64,000 bases of DNA from Nitrosovibrio sp. Nv17 (GCF_900119085.1 NZ_FPIQ01000002.1:62001-126000), one strand, 5' to 3'; counted from the first letter of the stretch, positions 18,476 through 26,846 are shown. Made by a program: numbers and translations. Notes: generated from the letters alone by a model not told the origin.

Positions 18476-20257
18476 ATGCTTTGGCAGGCGCTGGTCGCCG
18501 CGCGCGACATGGGGCGATTGCAGGAGATCGCGTCGATCCTGATTCGTCATGGCTTCGGCGACATGGTGCATCGCATGGGGCTTTCCGGCGCACTGGAGCG
18601 GGCCGGCAAGGTGCTGCACTGGCAGGAGGCGGGCGAATTGGCGCATCTTGCGCCGCATGCGCGCGTGCGGCGGGCGCTGGAGGAGATGGGGCCGACCTTC
18701 GTCAAGCTGGGCCAGATCCTCGCCACCCGCGTGGATCTGTTCGAACCCGAGTGGATCGCCGAATTCAGCAAGCTGCAGGACAGCACGCCCGCTTCGCCCT
18801 ATGCCGAGGTCCATCAGCAGTTGACCGAGGATCTCGGCGCGCCGCCGGAGGAAGTGTTCGCATTCTTCGATTCCCAGCCCCTGGCCACCGGTTCCATCGC
18901 CCAGGTACATCGTGCGCGGCTGGGCGACGGCGGCGAGGTGGTGATCAAGGTGCGGCGGCCCGGTATCCGCACGGTCATCGAGGCGGACCTGCGCTGGCTC
19001 GGCAGGCTGGCGGAGGCGATCGAGACCAGCAGCCTGGAGCTGCGCCAGTTCCATTGGCCGAGCGTCATCCGGCAGTTCACTCAGTCGCTGCGGCGCGAAC
19101 TGGATTTCGGGGCCGAGTGCCACAACGCGGAGCGCATCGCGGCAAACTTCGAGGGCTATATCGGCCCGGCGATTCCCGGCGACCCCGCCGCCAGCGGCAA
19201 TGCACTGGCCGCGGAGGCCCGGGACGCGTTGCCGTTCATCGTGATCCCACGCGTCTACTGGGAGTGGACCGGGGAGCGGGTGTGCGTGCAGGAGTATATT
19301 TCAGGTATTCCCGGCCGCGATCTGGCCGCCGCCACCCGGACCGGCCTCGACCGCAAGGTGCTGGCGCGGCGCGGGGTACACGCCATGATGAAGATGATCG
19401 TCGAGGACGGTTTCTTCCATGCCGATCCCCATCCGGGGAACATATTCTACCTGCCCGGCAACCGCCTGGCGCTGATCGACTTCGGCATGGTCGGGCGATT
19501 GACCGAGGAACGCCGCGATCAACTGGTGCGGCTGCTCCTGGGACTGGTGCGGCGCGAGCCGGTCAAGGTTGCCGACGTGCTGCTGGACTGGGCCGGCAAT
19601 GGCGGCGTCGAGGCCGAGATCAATGAGGAGGCATTGACCGGCGAGATCGAACTGTTCGTCGACCAGTACCTCGGCGTTCCGCTCAAGCAGCTGCAGCTGG
19701 GAGACATTCTCTCCGATCTGGTGGCGATCCTGCGTGAGCACCGGTTGTCGCTGCCCCCCGATCTGGCGCTGCTGATCAAGGCATTCATCACCCTGGAAGG
19801 AATGGGGCGCGAGCTCGATCCCGACCTGGATCTGGCCGGCGAGGCGCTGCCGATCCTGCAGGCCACGCTCGCTACCCGCTATGCGCCGGCTGCCATGATC
19901 AAGCGCAGCTGGCGCACGATGTCGGACATGACCCTGCTTGCCGCCAGCCTGCCGCGCGACCTGGGGCGGCTGCTGCGCGCCGCACGGCGCGGCAGGCTGG
20001 ACATCCACGTGGATGTGGTGCACCTCAAGCACCTGGGCGATCAGATAGACGGCGCGGCCAACCGCATGGTGGCCGGCATCGTGGTCGCGGCCATCATCGT
20101 CGGATCGTCCATTGTCATGATGATCTCCGAAGGGCCCACCCTGCTGGGAATGCCGCTCATCGGGCTGTTCGGCTTCCTGTGCGCCACGGTCGGGGGCGTA
20201 TGGCTGCTGTTTTCCATTTCGCGCGCCAGCAGGGCCGACCGGGACCGCAAGCCGTGA
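18476..20257 (+). CDS. AarF/UbiB/ABC1 family atypical kinase
   Basis: The 593-residue protein has the UbiB hallmarks: the KxGQ motif (GPTFVKLGQILATR), the Ala-rich nucleotide loop (ATGSIAQVHRARL), VVIKVRRPG, ExD (RELDFGAECHNAERI), the HADPHPGN catalytic loop and the DFGMVGRL metal motif. Two C-terminal transmembrane helices (about 535-580) anchor it to the inner membrane. UbiB-type proteins support ubiquinone biosynthesis or lipid trafficking. No ubi genes lie nearby and the N-terminus differs from E. coli UbiB, so a paralog is likely. The start at 18476 follows AGGAACGAG; the frame is open to 18431. Confidence 0.92.
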   Translation: MLWQALVAARDMGRLQEIASILIRHGFGDMVHRMGLSGALERAGKVLHWQEAGELAHLAPHARVRRALEEMGPTFVKLGQILATRVDLFEPEWIAEFSKLQDSTPASPYAEVHQQLTEDLGAPPEEVFAFFDSQPLATGSIAQVHRARLGDGGEVVIKVRRPGIRTVIEADLRWLGRLAEAIETSSLELRQFHWPSVIRQFTQSLRRELDFGAECHNAERIAANFEGYIGPAIPGDPAASGNALAAEARDALPFIVIPRVYWEWTGERVCVQEYISGIPGRDLAAATRTGLDRKVLARRGVHAMMKMIVEDGFFHADPHPGNIFYLPGNRLALIDFGMVGRLTEERRDQLVRLLLGLVRREPVKVADVLLDWAGNGGVEAEINEEALTGEIELFVDQYLGVPLKQLQLGDILSDLVAILREHRLSLPPDLALLIKAFITLEGMGRELDPDLDLAGEALPILQATLATRYAPAAMIKRSWRTMSDMTLLAASLPRDLGRLLRAARRGRLDIHVDVVHLKHLGDQIDGAANRMVAGIVVAAIIVGSSIVMMISEGPTLLGMPLIGLFGFLCATVGGVWLLFSISRASRADRDRKP

Positions 20258-20302
20258 TCCGGTGGATTGGACGGGGGGTTCCACGGGCGTGACGCGGATT
20301 CG

Positions 20303-20986
20303 ATGAACGCCGGGTGGAGTGACGAGGAACTGAAAGCCTGCGTGGCGGCCTACCTCGAGATGCAGCGCGACGAACGTCTCGGGCAGCCGTACCTCAAGCG
20401 GTATTACTACGCGCGTCTGGCTCAGGCGTACGGTCGCGGTGAGGAAGCGTACGAGCGCGGCATGCGCGACGTCTCGTACGTCCTTGCCCTGATGGGGCGC
20501 AGCTGGCAGGCGGATCTCAGGCCTCTGCCCGATACCGGTATCGATGCCGCCGTCGCTGCCAGGATCGAGCGCATCGCTGGTGAAATCCTGAAGCAGAAGG
20601 CGCCGCCGCTCGCCGCCCTCAAGATCGCGGTGCGCGATGCCTTGCGGCGCCAGGGGGAGAATGCGCCGCGCGGACACCACAGCCCCAGGCCGAGGCGCGT
20701 GACGATCACGCGTTTTCGCTGCGACGCGGCGGTTCATGCGTGGGTCCTGAGGCAGGCGGGGGGCGTGTGCGAAGGCTGCGAGCGGGATGCACCATTTCGG
20801 GATATCGACGGACAGCCCTACCTTCGTCTGCACCATATGCGGCCACTGGCCGATGGCGGCTCGGATACGCCTTCCAACGCGGTGGCGCTGTGCCCCAACT
20901 GCCATCACGAGATACGCTATGGCGCCAGCGCCCACGCGCTGGCCGCCTGGCTGTACGACAACGTCGACAGGCTGATTCCTGAATAG
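20303..20986 (+). CDS. HNH endonuclease domain protein
   Basis: The 227-residue protein has an N-terminal domain (about 1-80) beginning WSDEELKACVAAYLEMQRDE, a linker and a C-terminal HNH fold. Cys pairs C156/C159 and C197/C200 bracket the catalytic LRLHHMRPLADGGSDTPSNAVALCPNCHHEIRYG region. This arrangement matches McrA-like nucleases that often appear alone in genomes and may act on modified DNA. No methyltransferase is adjacent, so it is an orphan. The ATG at 20303 is preferred; an in-frame TTG at 20267 is possible. Transcription converges with the DUF1508 gene. Confidence 0.88.
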   Translation: MNAGWSDEELKACVAAYLEMQRDERLGQPYLKRYYYARLAQAYGRGEEAYERGMRDVSYVLALMGRSWQADLRPLPDTGIDAAVAARIERIAGEILKQKAPPLAALKIAVRDALRRQGENAPRGHHSPRPRRVTITRFRCDAAVHAWVLRQAGGVCEGCERDAPFRDIDGQPYLRLHHMRPLADGGSDTPSNAVALCPNCHHEIRYGASAHALAAWLYDNVDRLIPE

Positions 20987-20999
20987 GCGTGTGAGCTTT

Positions 21000-21026
21000 T
21001 GCCGGGGCCGATGTCGCGCCCCGGCA
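21000..21026. terminator. Hairpin between converging genes (possible terminator)
   Basis: TGCCGGGGC and GCCCCGGCA form a perfect 9-bp stem with a 9-nt loop between the HNH gene (plus, ends 20986) and the DUF1508 gene (minus, ends 21051). A short T-run precedes rather than follows it on the plus strand, so it lacks a classical U-tract in either direction. Confidence 0.45.
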
Positions 21027-21050
21027 TCCGGCGGCGCAGTCGTCGCGGAA

Positions 21051-21386
21051 TCAGACGGTGGTGTCGTTGATCGATGCGTCCGGCGCGTTCTTCTTGACCG
21101 ATTCGATGCCGTTGTCCCGTGCGGCTTCGGATTCGTAGGATTCGCTCGTGCCGATGACCTGATGATTGGCGGATTTGAGATTGAATCTGAATTTTCCGCC
21201 ATCGGTCGTCTTGCGCTCGTAGCGCGCATCGTCGGGCGCATGGGTCCTGACGGAGGCGATGCCGTTGGTACAACCGGATTTCGCTTTGTATCCCTCGCTG
21301 ACGAGGATGGATTGGCCGTTGCCGGCCTTCAGCCTGAACCTGAATTCGCCTGCCCGGTCCTTGTAAATCTCGAATTTACCAGCCAT
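21051..21386 (-). CDS. DUF1508 (YegP-like) protein with two repeats
   Basis: The 111-residue protein contains two DUF1508 units: KFEIYKDRAGEFRFRLKAGNGQSILVSEGY followed by KSGCTNGIASVRTHAP, and KFRFNLKSANHQVIGTSESYESEAARDNGIESVKKNAP. This is the YegP fold of uncharacterised small cytoplasmic proteins, frequent next to stress genes. The start at 21386 has a strong ribosome site (AAGGAGACC). The upstream 100 bp are AT-rich and probably hold the promoter. Confidence 0.93.
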   Translation of the reverse strand: MAGKFEIYKDRAGEFRFRLKAGNGQSILVSEGYKAKSGCTNGIASVRTHAPDDARYERKTTDGGKFRFNLKSANHQVIGTSESYESEAARDNGIESVKKNAPDASINDTTV

Positions 21387-21613
21387 TTTTGGTCTCCTTC
21401 TTATTGTAAGGTGCTCTATTGGAACCCGATCGTCAGCCGGCACGCGAGCGCTCCGGAGCCGGCCATCTATTATGTGCCAAAGGTGATGATTTGAAAAGTA
21501 AAATTGTTTATCATGGATAACCTTCAACCTGACGCCCGTGAGAGAGGAACCGTGATTGTTGCGCGCCATGCCCGCTTCCCCCTGCCGGGGCGTTCAGTCC
21601 CCGGGGAGCGGCC

Positions 21614-22153
21614 ATGAGGGGGAGGGCGATGCGGGGAGCTCTGGGCGTCCTCGTCGTCGCGGTACTCGGCGGATGCGGCAGCATGCCCGAACGGGAGGTG
21701 GCGCGAGCCGTTCCCGCCCCGGTGGTGCGAGGGGAGACGGCACAGCCCGATCGTGGCGACGGCCTGTCGTCAGATGCGGTGATCAGGCGTAGCCTGTACG
21801 CGCAATACGCTCAATGGAAGGATACGCCCTACCGCATCGGCGGCCTCGGACGGGATGGAGTCGACTGCTCCGGTTTCATGCACGTCACCTTCAGCGCCCG
21901 ATTCGGAATGACGCTGCCGCGATCGACGGATCTGCAGGTCCATCTGGGCGAGGATGTCGACAGAAGCCAGCTGCGAACCGGCGACCTGGTGTTCTTCAAG
22001 ACGGGCACGACACTGCGCCATGTCGGCGTCTATCTCGAGGACGACCGGTTCCTGCACGCATCGACCAGCCGCGGGGTCACGATTTCCCGGCTGAGCGAGG
22101 CGTACTGGCGGGCCGCGTACTGGAAGGCGAAGCGCCTGGATATCAGTCCGTAG
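21614..22153 (+). CDS. NlpC/P60 cell-wall peptidase lipoprotein
   Basis: The 179-residue precursor has a lipoprotein signal (VAVLGGC, lipid Cys at C21) and an NlpC/P60 domain at about 58-175. The catalytic residues are visible: C85 in DGVDCSGF, H136 in RHVGVYL and a third polar residue at H148 in LHAST. These enzymes (Spr/MepS-like) cut murein cross-links or stem peptides in the periplasm. The ATG at 21614 follows GGGGAG at good spacing; ATG 21629 is an alternative. Confidence 0.93.
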   Translation: MRGRAMRGALGVLVVAVLGGCGSMPEREVARAVPAPVVRGETAQPDRGDGLSSDAVIRRSLYAQYAQWKDTPYRIGGLGRDGVDCSGFMHVTFSARFGMTLPRSTDLQVHLGEDVDRSQLRTGDLVFFKTGTTLRHVGVYLEDDRFLHASTSRGVTISRLSEAYWRAAYWKAKRLDISP

Positions 22154-22252
22154 TATCCCACTGTGCGTCCCCTATGCGATCCGGAGGCGACGCTGCTGCA
22201 TCGTCATCCGCCCCTTGCGGGGCAGCGGGTGCAAAGCGGAAGTGGAGACTTC

Positions 22253-23242
22253 CTACGTCCCTGCGACCTCGCCTCCGACCCGGCGGCGGCCAAGCGAGGC
22301 GACCAGGCCCAGCCCTGCCAGCAGCATCGCCCATTCGGCGGGTTCCGGCACCACCGCCACCTGCCAGCCGATGTCGCGGAATCCTGCATAGTCGAGCACG
22401 GTGGGCAGCTCGCGCAGGCCCCTGGCGGTGCTGGGATCCATCAGCGTTTCCTGAGAAAGTCCTTCGTACGTGCTGTAGACGCCTTCCCCCCAGTGCAGGC
22501 CGTACAGGTCCAGCGGCACCGGGCCGCCATAGGCCGCCACGGAGTGGGCGCCGAGGAAGGCGTTGCTGGCATGGTCGATCTGCGCGTGCCACGAATCCGC
22601 CTCGCCGAAGCCGAGGATATGGCCCAGTTCGTGCGTTGCGGTGGTCAGGAAGTCCGGATGCCCCGGCGAGAGTCCGGCCGGATCGGTACCGAAGTACCAG
22701 TCGTTATTGGCGTTGAACCAGATGGTGCCGCCCCAGATGCCGTAGTCGGTGGCTTGCGCGCCGGTGGCGTTGGCCTGCCCGCGCGTATGGACGGCATCGA
22801 CGAATTCGGCGGAGCCGGTGGCGGTCACGCTGTTACCCGTTCCCGCGAAGCCGAGTACCCCCGGCCCCGAGGGCGAGCCTCCCACGTAGACGCGCAGGGT
22901 ATTCTCCGGGATGGACAGGTTGGTGAGCGTCACGGCGGGACCGGCAAGGCTCGGGTGGCTGAAATTCACGGACCAGCTGTCGCCCGCCTGCGGCGAGATG
23001 GCCGCCAGCGTGTCCGTGAACCCGCTGTAGAAGGACGCTGCGGTATCGAGCAGGGCGCGCCGCTCCGCGATGGGCGCGCCGGTGACAAGGTCGGTGAAGA
23101 ACCCGCGGGTGTCATAGGTGTAGTCGAACTCGACCTGGATGGCGTGAGCCGGGGACAGCGCGAGCGCGCCTCCCAGGATGGCGGCCCCGCGCAGGGCCTT
23201 CGCCATTGCTCGGCGAAGCGGCTGGATGTGGCGATGGTGCAT
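22253..23242 (-). CDS. PEP-CTERM matrixin-like metalloprotease
   Basis: The 329-residue precursor has a signal peptide (to about A34) and a metzincin-type zinc motif HELGHILGFGE at 204-214, with a downstream Met (LMDP, M268) in Met-turn position. It ends in a PEP-CTERM sorting signal (VPEPAEWAMLLAGLGLVASLGRRR) for exosortase processing and surface display. In the motif HExxHxxGxxH/D the third zinc ligand is glutamate (E214), an unusual change. It is the last of five clustered PEP-CTERM genes on this strand. The ribosome site GGAGGG lies nine bases from the ATG. Confidence 0.88.
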   Translation of the reverse strand: MHHRHIQPLRRAMAKALRGAAILGGALALSPAHAIQVEFDYTYDTRGFFTDLVTGAPIAERRALLDTAASFYSGFTDTLAAISPQAGDSWSVNFSHPSLAGPAVTLTNLSIPENTLRVYVGGSPSGPGVLGFAGTGNSVTATGSAEFVDAVHTRGQANATGAQATDYGIWGGTIWFNANNDWYFGTDPAGLSPGHPDFLTTATHELGHILGFGEADSWHAQIDHASNAFLGAHSVAAYGGPVPLDLYGLHWGEGVYSTYEGLSQETLMDPSTARGLRELPTVLDYAGFRDIGWQVAVVPEPAEWAMLLAGLGLVASLGRRRVGGEVAGT

Positions 23243-23301
23243 GGCAGTACTCCCTCCGGGATTTTCTTCAGCTTGTTATATGGATGCGTATTCGTCCGGC
23301 A

Positions 23302-23970
23302 TCAGGCGGGACCGGCGCGGCGCCTGCCGCGGACGATGCCGCCCAGCAGCCCCAGTCCGGCGAGCAGCATGGCGTAGCTTTCCGGTTCCGGCACGGGCGC
23401 GAGGGTGAAGTCCAGGCGGTAGGCGACCACGGCGTCGGTTTCCGACAGGAACAGGGTGTAGTCGCCCGCGCCCAGCGGGGCGGTCAGTTCGGTGTCACCA
23501 CCGGCGTACGGCGGGCCGGAGAACACGGCCAGCAACTCGGCGTCCGCGCCGATCAGCGCGTTGCTCAGGTTGGAACTGACGGTGTTGATCCCGGTCCCGA
23601 TCGCCAGTCCTTCCTGGATGCCGAAGTAGGAACCCCCGATCGAATCTCCTTCCACGACGCTGTAGTCGAGGTGGATCGCGGTGAGCAGATACCCGGCGGG
23701 GACCTGGAAGCTGAACACGTCGGTATCCGCGGGACTGCCGCTGCCGCGGATGCCGCCGAACGTGCCGGAGAGGGTGTTGCCGCCGGCGCCCAGTATGCCG
23801 GCGAAGGTGCCGGGGCTGAGCCACGGCCCAACTGTCACCGCATTCGCGAAGTCCCCGCCCGTTGCGTCCCTTGCTTCGTCATAGGACAGCCCCGCGTGCG
23901 CCAGGCCGGGAAGCAGGGCGATCCCGCATGCGGCGCTGCGCAGCCATTTCTTGCCTTTCAGGTCGATCAT
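23302..23970 (-). CDS. PEP-CTERM sorted surface protein
   Basis: The 222-residue precursor has a signal peptide ending at about A26 and a beta-rich, Gly/Ser-rich passenger resembling pre-peptidase-like sandwich domains (SPADTDVFSFQVPAGYLLTAIHLDYS, then GDYTLFLSETD). The C-terminal tripartite signal VPEPESYAMLLAGLGLLGG plus an Arg-rich tail marks it for exosortase. No catalytic motif is seen. It is probably a structural or biofilm-matrix protein. Confidence 0.88.
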   Translation of the reverse strand: MIDLKGKKWLRSAACGIALLPGLAHAGLSYDEARDATGGDFANAVTVGPWLSPGTFAGILGAGGNTLSGTFGGIRGSGSPADTDVFSFQVPAGYLLTAIHLDYSVVEGDSIGGSYFGIQEGLAIGTGINTVSSNLSNALIGADAELLAVFSGPPYAGGDTELTAPLGAGDYTLFLSETDAVVAYRLDFTLAPVPEPESYAMLLAGLGLLGGIVRGRRRAGPA

Positions 23971-24048
23971 GATGCGCCTCCGTCAGGATTGAAGATGTGT
24001 CGATTGAAACCTTGTTGTTCACCGGCAGCTGAACCCCCCGGCGCGATC

Positions 24049-24834
24049 CTATGCAGCTGCTTCCTGGCGCCGCCGCAGGCGGAATCCGAGCAGCAGGAGC
24101 CCGGCGCTCCACAGCGCCAGGGCCTCCGGTTCCGGTATCGGCGACAGGGGCGTCACCGTGCCGGTGCCTGCACCGTACACGCTCTGCAGGGCGCTGATGT
24201 GCTCGGGGGCCAGCGGGAAGATCGGCCCGCCATAGCCGAGGCCGGCCAGCGGGCTCGGGCTTTCCGGCAGGCCGGTCACCGCCGGGCCGTAGCTCACGGG
24301 GGGATCGCCAGGGGCCGAGTGGCCCATGCCCAGCGAATGCCCCAGTTCATGCTGCGCGACGCCGTAGAAGAAGGCCGGCGTCCACGGCGCCGAGGCGTTG
24401 AACACGACGTCCCCGGCCAGGCCGCCGCTGCTGGGGAAGTAGGCGTAGGCGTTGGCACCGGCGACGTAGGGCACCACGCCGATCCGGATGTTCGCGAGTC
24501 CGGCGGGATCGTATTGCCCCGACTCCGGCAGCGGGCCCGCGTCCTCCACCTCGACGAAGGAGATCGGCAGGATGCGGGTGTAGTCCAGCAGCGCCGTCTC
24601 GAATGCGCCCTTCAGCAGCTCGGTGCTGAAGACTTCCCCCGAAAAGCGGTCCGCGAGGGTGCCGTTGAAGAGGTTGCTGTAGCTGTAGGTCAGGGTGATG
24701 GGAGATCCCGGTCCGCCCGGCTGGGGCCAGGTGGAGAAGATCGGGAAATAGTCCGCCATGGCCGGGCTCGCGGCCACGGCCAGCCAGGCCGCCGCCAGGA
24801 GGCGGCGGCCCGTGCGTCGGGCCGCGGCGGTCAT
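24049..24834 (-). CDS. PEP-CTERM matrixin-like metalloprotease with complete zinc motif
   Basis: The 261-residue precursor has a signal peptide (to about A27) and a matrixin-like domain with the full metzincin motif (H162, E163, H166, H172 in QHELGHSLGMGH). A PEP-CTERM tail (IPEPEALALWSAGLLLLGFRLRRR) follows. NASAPWTPAFFYGVAQHELGH is typical of matrixins. The expected Met-turn is not obvious after the motif. Its ATG overlaps the stop of the upstream PEP-CTERM gene by four bases (ATGA), so the two are translationally coupled and probably under the same Fur-box promoter. Confidence 0.9.
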   Translation of the reverse strand: MTAAARRTGRRLLAAAWLAVAASPAMADYFPIFSTWPQPGGPGSPITLTYSYSNLFNGTLADRFSGEVFSTELLKGAFETALLDYTRILPISFVEVEDAGPLPESGQYDPAGLANIRIGVVPYVAGANAYAYFPSSGGLAGDVVFNASAPWTPAFFYGVAQHELGHSLGMGHSAPGDPPVSYGPAVTGLPESPSPLAGLGYGGPIFPLAPEHISALQSVYGAGTGTVTPLSPIPEPEALALWSAGLLLLGFRLRRRQEAAA

Positions 24835-25592
24835 GCGAGCTGCGGAGCCGCTGGTTCAGTATCCGCCGTGCGGCGCAGGCGCCAGGCCAGCATGCCCAGT
24901 CCGGCGAGCAGCATGGCCCACTCGCCGGGCTCGGGCACCGGGCTGATGGTGAGGAAGGTGGCGCCGGGCACTTCCGTGCTGTTGCTGAAGCCGTGCAGGA
25001 AGTCGTTGCCGGAAAGGTCGTTCTTGCCGGTCAGGGCCAGCACATGCACGTCGTTGGCGCCGGAGATCCAGCTGTTGACCACCGCCGAGACGTCGAAGGT
25101 GTAGGTGCCGAAGTCGCCGACCACCGTGGAGGCCGCGCCGTCCGCCGCCAGGATGTTGTTGTTGTAGAAGTTCAACCAGTTGATCGTGCCGCCGGGGTTG
25201 GTATTGTCAGTGATACTGGTGAACGGGTTCGCATTCACGCCATGGGCGGAGACGGTGAACGGGTTCTCGGCCGAGGCGTCGCCGTTGAATCCACCGTTCA
25301 CGCTGGTCACGGTGAGGATGGCATTGACCGGTCCCGTGAACGTGGAGAGATCCTGGTCGAATGCCAAGTAGATGGTTTCAGCGCCGACCGTTCCAAACGG
25401 ATTTTCCGTCGAAACCCGGAAGACTGGACGATTGTCGCCGGCGTAGCCGCGGACCGTGTCCGCTCCCTGGAAGAACGACGACGTCATGACGCTCAGATTG
25501 GGATCGAAAACGGTATCGGCAATGGCGGGCGTGGCGGATGCGCAGCCCAGCGCAGCGGCGCACAGCGCCATTCTGAAATTCAAGGTTTTCAT
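24831..25592 (-). CDS. PEP-CTERM surface protein, duplicated copy A
   Basis: The 253-residue precursor has a signal peptide (MKTLNFRMALCAAALGCASA to about A25). The passenger has DNRPVFRVSTEN, AETIYLAFDQDLSTFTGPVNAILTVTSV and NDLSGNDFLHGFSNSTEVPGATF, and the exosortase signal VPEPGEWAMLLAGLG follows. It is closely paralogous to the gene at 25892-26686, including non-coding sequence upstream. The passenger resembles DNRLRE-type or carbohydrate-binding beta-sandwich modules (DVSAVVNSWISGANDVHVLAL), which suggests surface adhesion or matrix function. The true start (25592) is supported by its paralog and by the signal peptide. Confidence 0.88.
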   Translation of the reverse strand: MKTLNFRMALCAAALGCASATPAIADTVFDPNLSVMTSSFFQGADTVRGYAGDNRPVFRVSTENPFGTVGAETIYLAFDQDLSTFTGPVNAILTVTSVNGGFNGDASAENPFTVSAHGVNANPFTSITDNTNPGGTINWLNFYNNNILAADGAASTVVGDFGTYTFDVSAVVNSWISGANDVHVLALTGKNDLSGNDFLHGFSNSTEVPGATFLTISPVPEPGEWAMLLAGLGMLAWRLRRTADTEPAAPQLA

Positions 25593-25677
25593 AGTGGTTC
25601 CCTCATGATATTGGAATATAATCGCGATGGACCGGAGCGTGCCGGACATCGGGTATTCTTGGCTTGCCTGCCTATCG

Positions 25678-25701
25678 ATGGGGGACCTGGCGGTCCCCCA
25701 T
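25678..25701. promoter_or_regulatory. Hairpin in the leader of PEP-CTERM copy A
   Basis: ATGGGGGACC and GGTCCCCCAT pair in a perfect 10-bp stem with a TGGC loop, between the Fur box and the start codon (86 bp upstream of it). The same position in copy B has a hairpin of different sequence. Confidence 0.55.
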
Positions 25702-25738
25702 GGGGTCGGTCTGGACGACACAACCGGGTGGGTATGAA

Positions 25739-25757
25739 AATGATAACACTTATCATT
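25739..25757. promoter_or_regulatory. Fur box upstream of PEP-CTERM copy A
   Basis: AATGATAACACTTATCATT is a perfect 8-bp inverted repeat with a 3-bp centre. Compared with the 7-1-7 Fur consensus TGATAATNATTATCA only two positions differ. It lies 147 bp upstream of the start codon, with the leader hairpin in between. Iron-dependent repression of copy A and the coupled protease gene is predicted. Confidence 0.7.
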
Positions 25758-25891
25758 CCATGTTGCGATGAAAAAGAGCCATTTTTCGGAAGAATGGGCC
25801 ATTGGGATCAATGTGCCGCGGCTCCGCACACCCGATCGGCAGGCCGGAGGTTGTCTGCCGACCCGGGCAGGCGGTTCCCCGGCCCGCCGTA

Positions 25892-26686
25892 TCAGGCGAT
25901 TTGCGGCGTCGCCGGTTCAGTGCTCGCCGTGCGGCGCAGGCGCCAGGCCAGCACACCCAGTCCGGCGAGCAGCATGGCCCATTCGCCGGGCTCGGGCACC
26001 GGGCTGATGGTGAGGAAGGTGGCGCCGGGTACTTCCGTGTTGTTGCTGAAGCCGTGCAGGAAGTCGTTGCCGGAAAGGTCGTTCTTGCCGGTCAGGGCCA
26101 GCACCTGCACGTCGTTGGCGCCGGAGATCCAGCTGTTGACCACCGCGGAGACGTCGAAGGTGTAGGTGCCGAAGCCGTCGATGACCGTGTGCGCCGCGCT
26201 GTCCGCCGCCAGGATGTTGTTGCTGTAGAAATCCCGCCAGTGGATCGTGCCGCCCGGGTTGGTGTCGTCGGTGATGCTGGTGAGCGGGTTCGCGTCCACG
26301 CCATGGGCGGAGACGGTGAATGGATTTGCGGCCGATGCGTCGTAGCCCTGTCCTCCGGCAACGCTGGTCACGGTGAGGATGGCGCTGACCGGCCCGGTGA
26401 ACGTGGAGAAATCCTGGTCGAATGCGAGATAGATGGTTTCCGCGCCGGTGAATCCGAAGGGATTGGGGGGATTGTCGGTCGAGACGCGGAGGACGGGGCG
26501 GTTGTCGCCGGCATAGCCGCGCACCGTGTTCGCCGCCGGTGCGAAGAAGTAGGGCGAGGTCGTGACGCTCACGCCGGGCTGGAAGACGGTGTCGGCGTCC
26601 TCGACGGCGGCGATGGCGGGCGCCGCCGATGCGAGGCCCAGTGCGGCGGCGCACAGCGCCATCCTGGCATGCAATGTTTTCATCAT
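25892..26686 (-). CDS. PEP-CTERM surface protein, duplicated copy B
   Basis: The 264-residue precursor is the tandem paralog of the gene at 24831-25592. The signal peptide (MKTLHARMALCAAALGLASA), core motifs (TVRGYAGDNRPVLRVSTDN, ETIYLAFDQDFSTFTGP) and the tail VPEPGEWAMLLAGLGVLAWRLRRT are nearly the same. The N-terminal part of the mature region contains a short insertion relative to copy A. The start at 26686 has GGAGGG five bases upstream; the next codon is also ATG. It is expected at the cell surface after exosortase processing. Confidence 0.88.
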   Translation of the reverse strand: MMKTLHARMALCAAALGLASAAPAIAAVEDADTVFQPGVSVTTSPYFFAPAANTVRGYAGDNRPVLRVSTDNPPNPFGFTGAETIYLAFDQDFSTFTGPVSAILTVTSVAGGQGYDASAANPFTVSAHGVDANPLTSITDDTNPGGTIHWRDFYSNNILAADSAAHTVIDGFGTYTFDVSAVVNSWISGANDVQVLALTGKNDLSGNDFLHGFSNNTEVPGATFLTISPVPEPGEWAMLLAGLGVLAWRLRRTASTEPATPQIA

Positions 26687-26765
26687 GGTTTCCCTCCTGT
26701 ACATGGAATGTAATGGCGATGTCGGAACATCCGTTCCGGACACCCCTGGATTTGCCTGCCTGTCG

Positions 26766-26787
26766 ATGGCGGGCAGAGGTCCGCCAT
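26766..26787. promoter_or_regulatory. Hairpin in the leader of PEP-CTERM copy B
   Basis: ATGGCGG and CCGCCAT form a 7-bp stem with an 8-nt loop. Relative to copy A the stem interior has changed on both arms while pairing and position are kept, and the flanks (CGATGG before, CATGGGGTCGGTCTGGA after) are conserved. Confidence 0.55.
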
Positions 26788-26821
26788 GGGGTCGGTCTGG
26801 AAGACGCGACCGGGTGGGTAT

Positions 26822-26846
26822 GGAAATGATAACACTTATCATTTCC
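26822..26846. promoter_or_regulatory. Fur box upstream of PEP-CTERM copy B
   Basis: The 19-bp core AATGATAACACTTATCATT is identical to that of copy A. Here the palindrome extends to 11-bp arms (GGAAATGATAA/TTATCATTTCC). It is 139 bp from the start codon. Two identical Fur-type operators on two duplicated genes strongly suggest iron control. Confidence 0.75.

Noticed and set aside
21000-21026. A firm intrinsic terminator call for the hairpin between the HNH and DUF1508 genes
   Set aside because: The stem is strong, but no T-tract follows on either strand, so only a low-confidence terminator is listed.
22300-26700. Repeated similar sequence considered as a repeat array or mobile element
   Set aside because: The similarity comes from paralogous PEP-CTERM genes and their leaders; no inverted termini or transposase are present.
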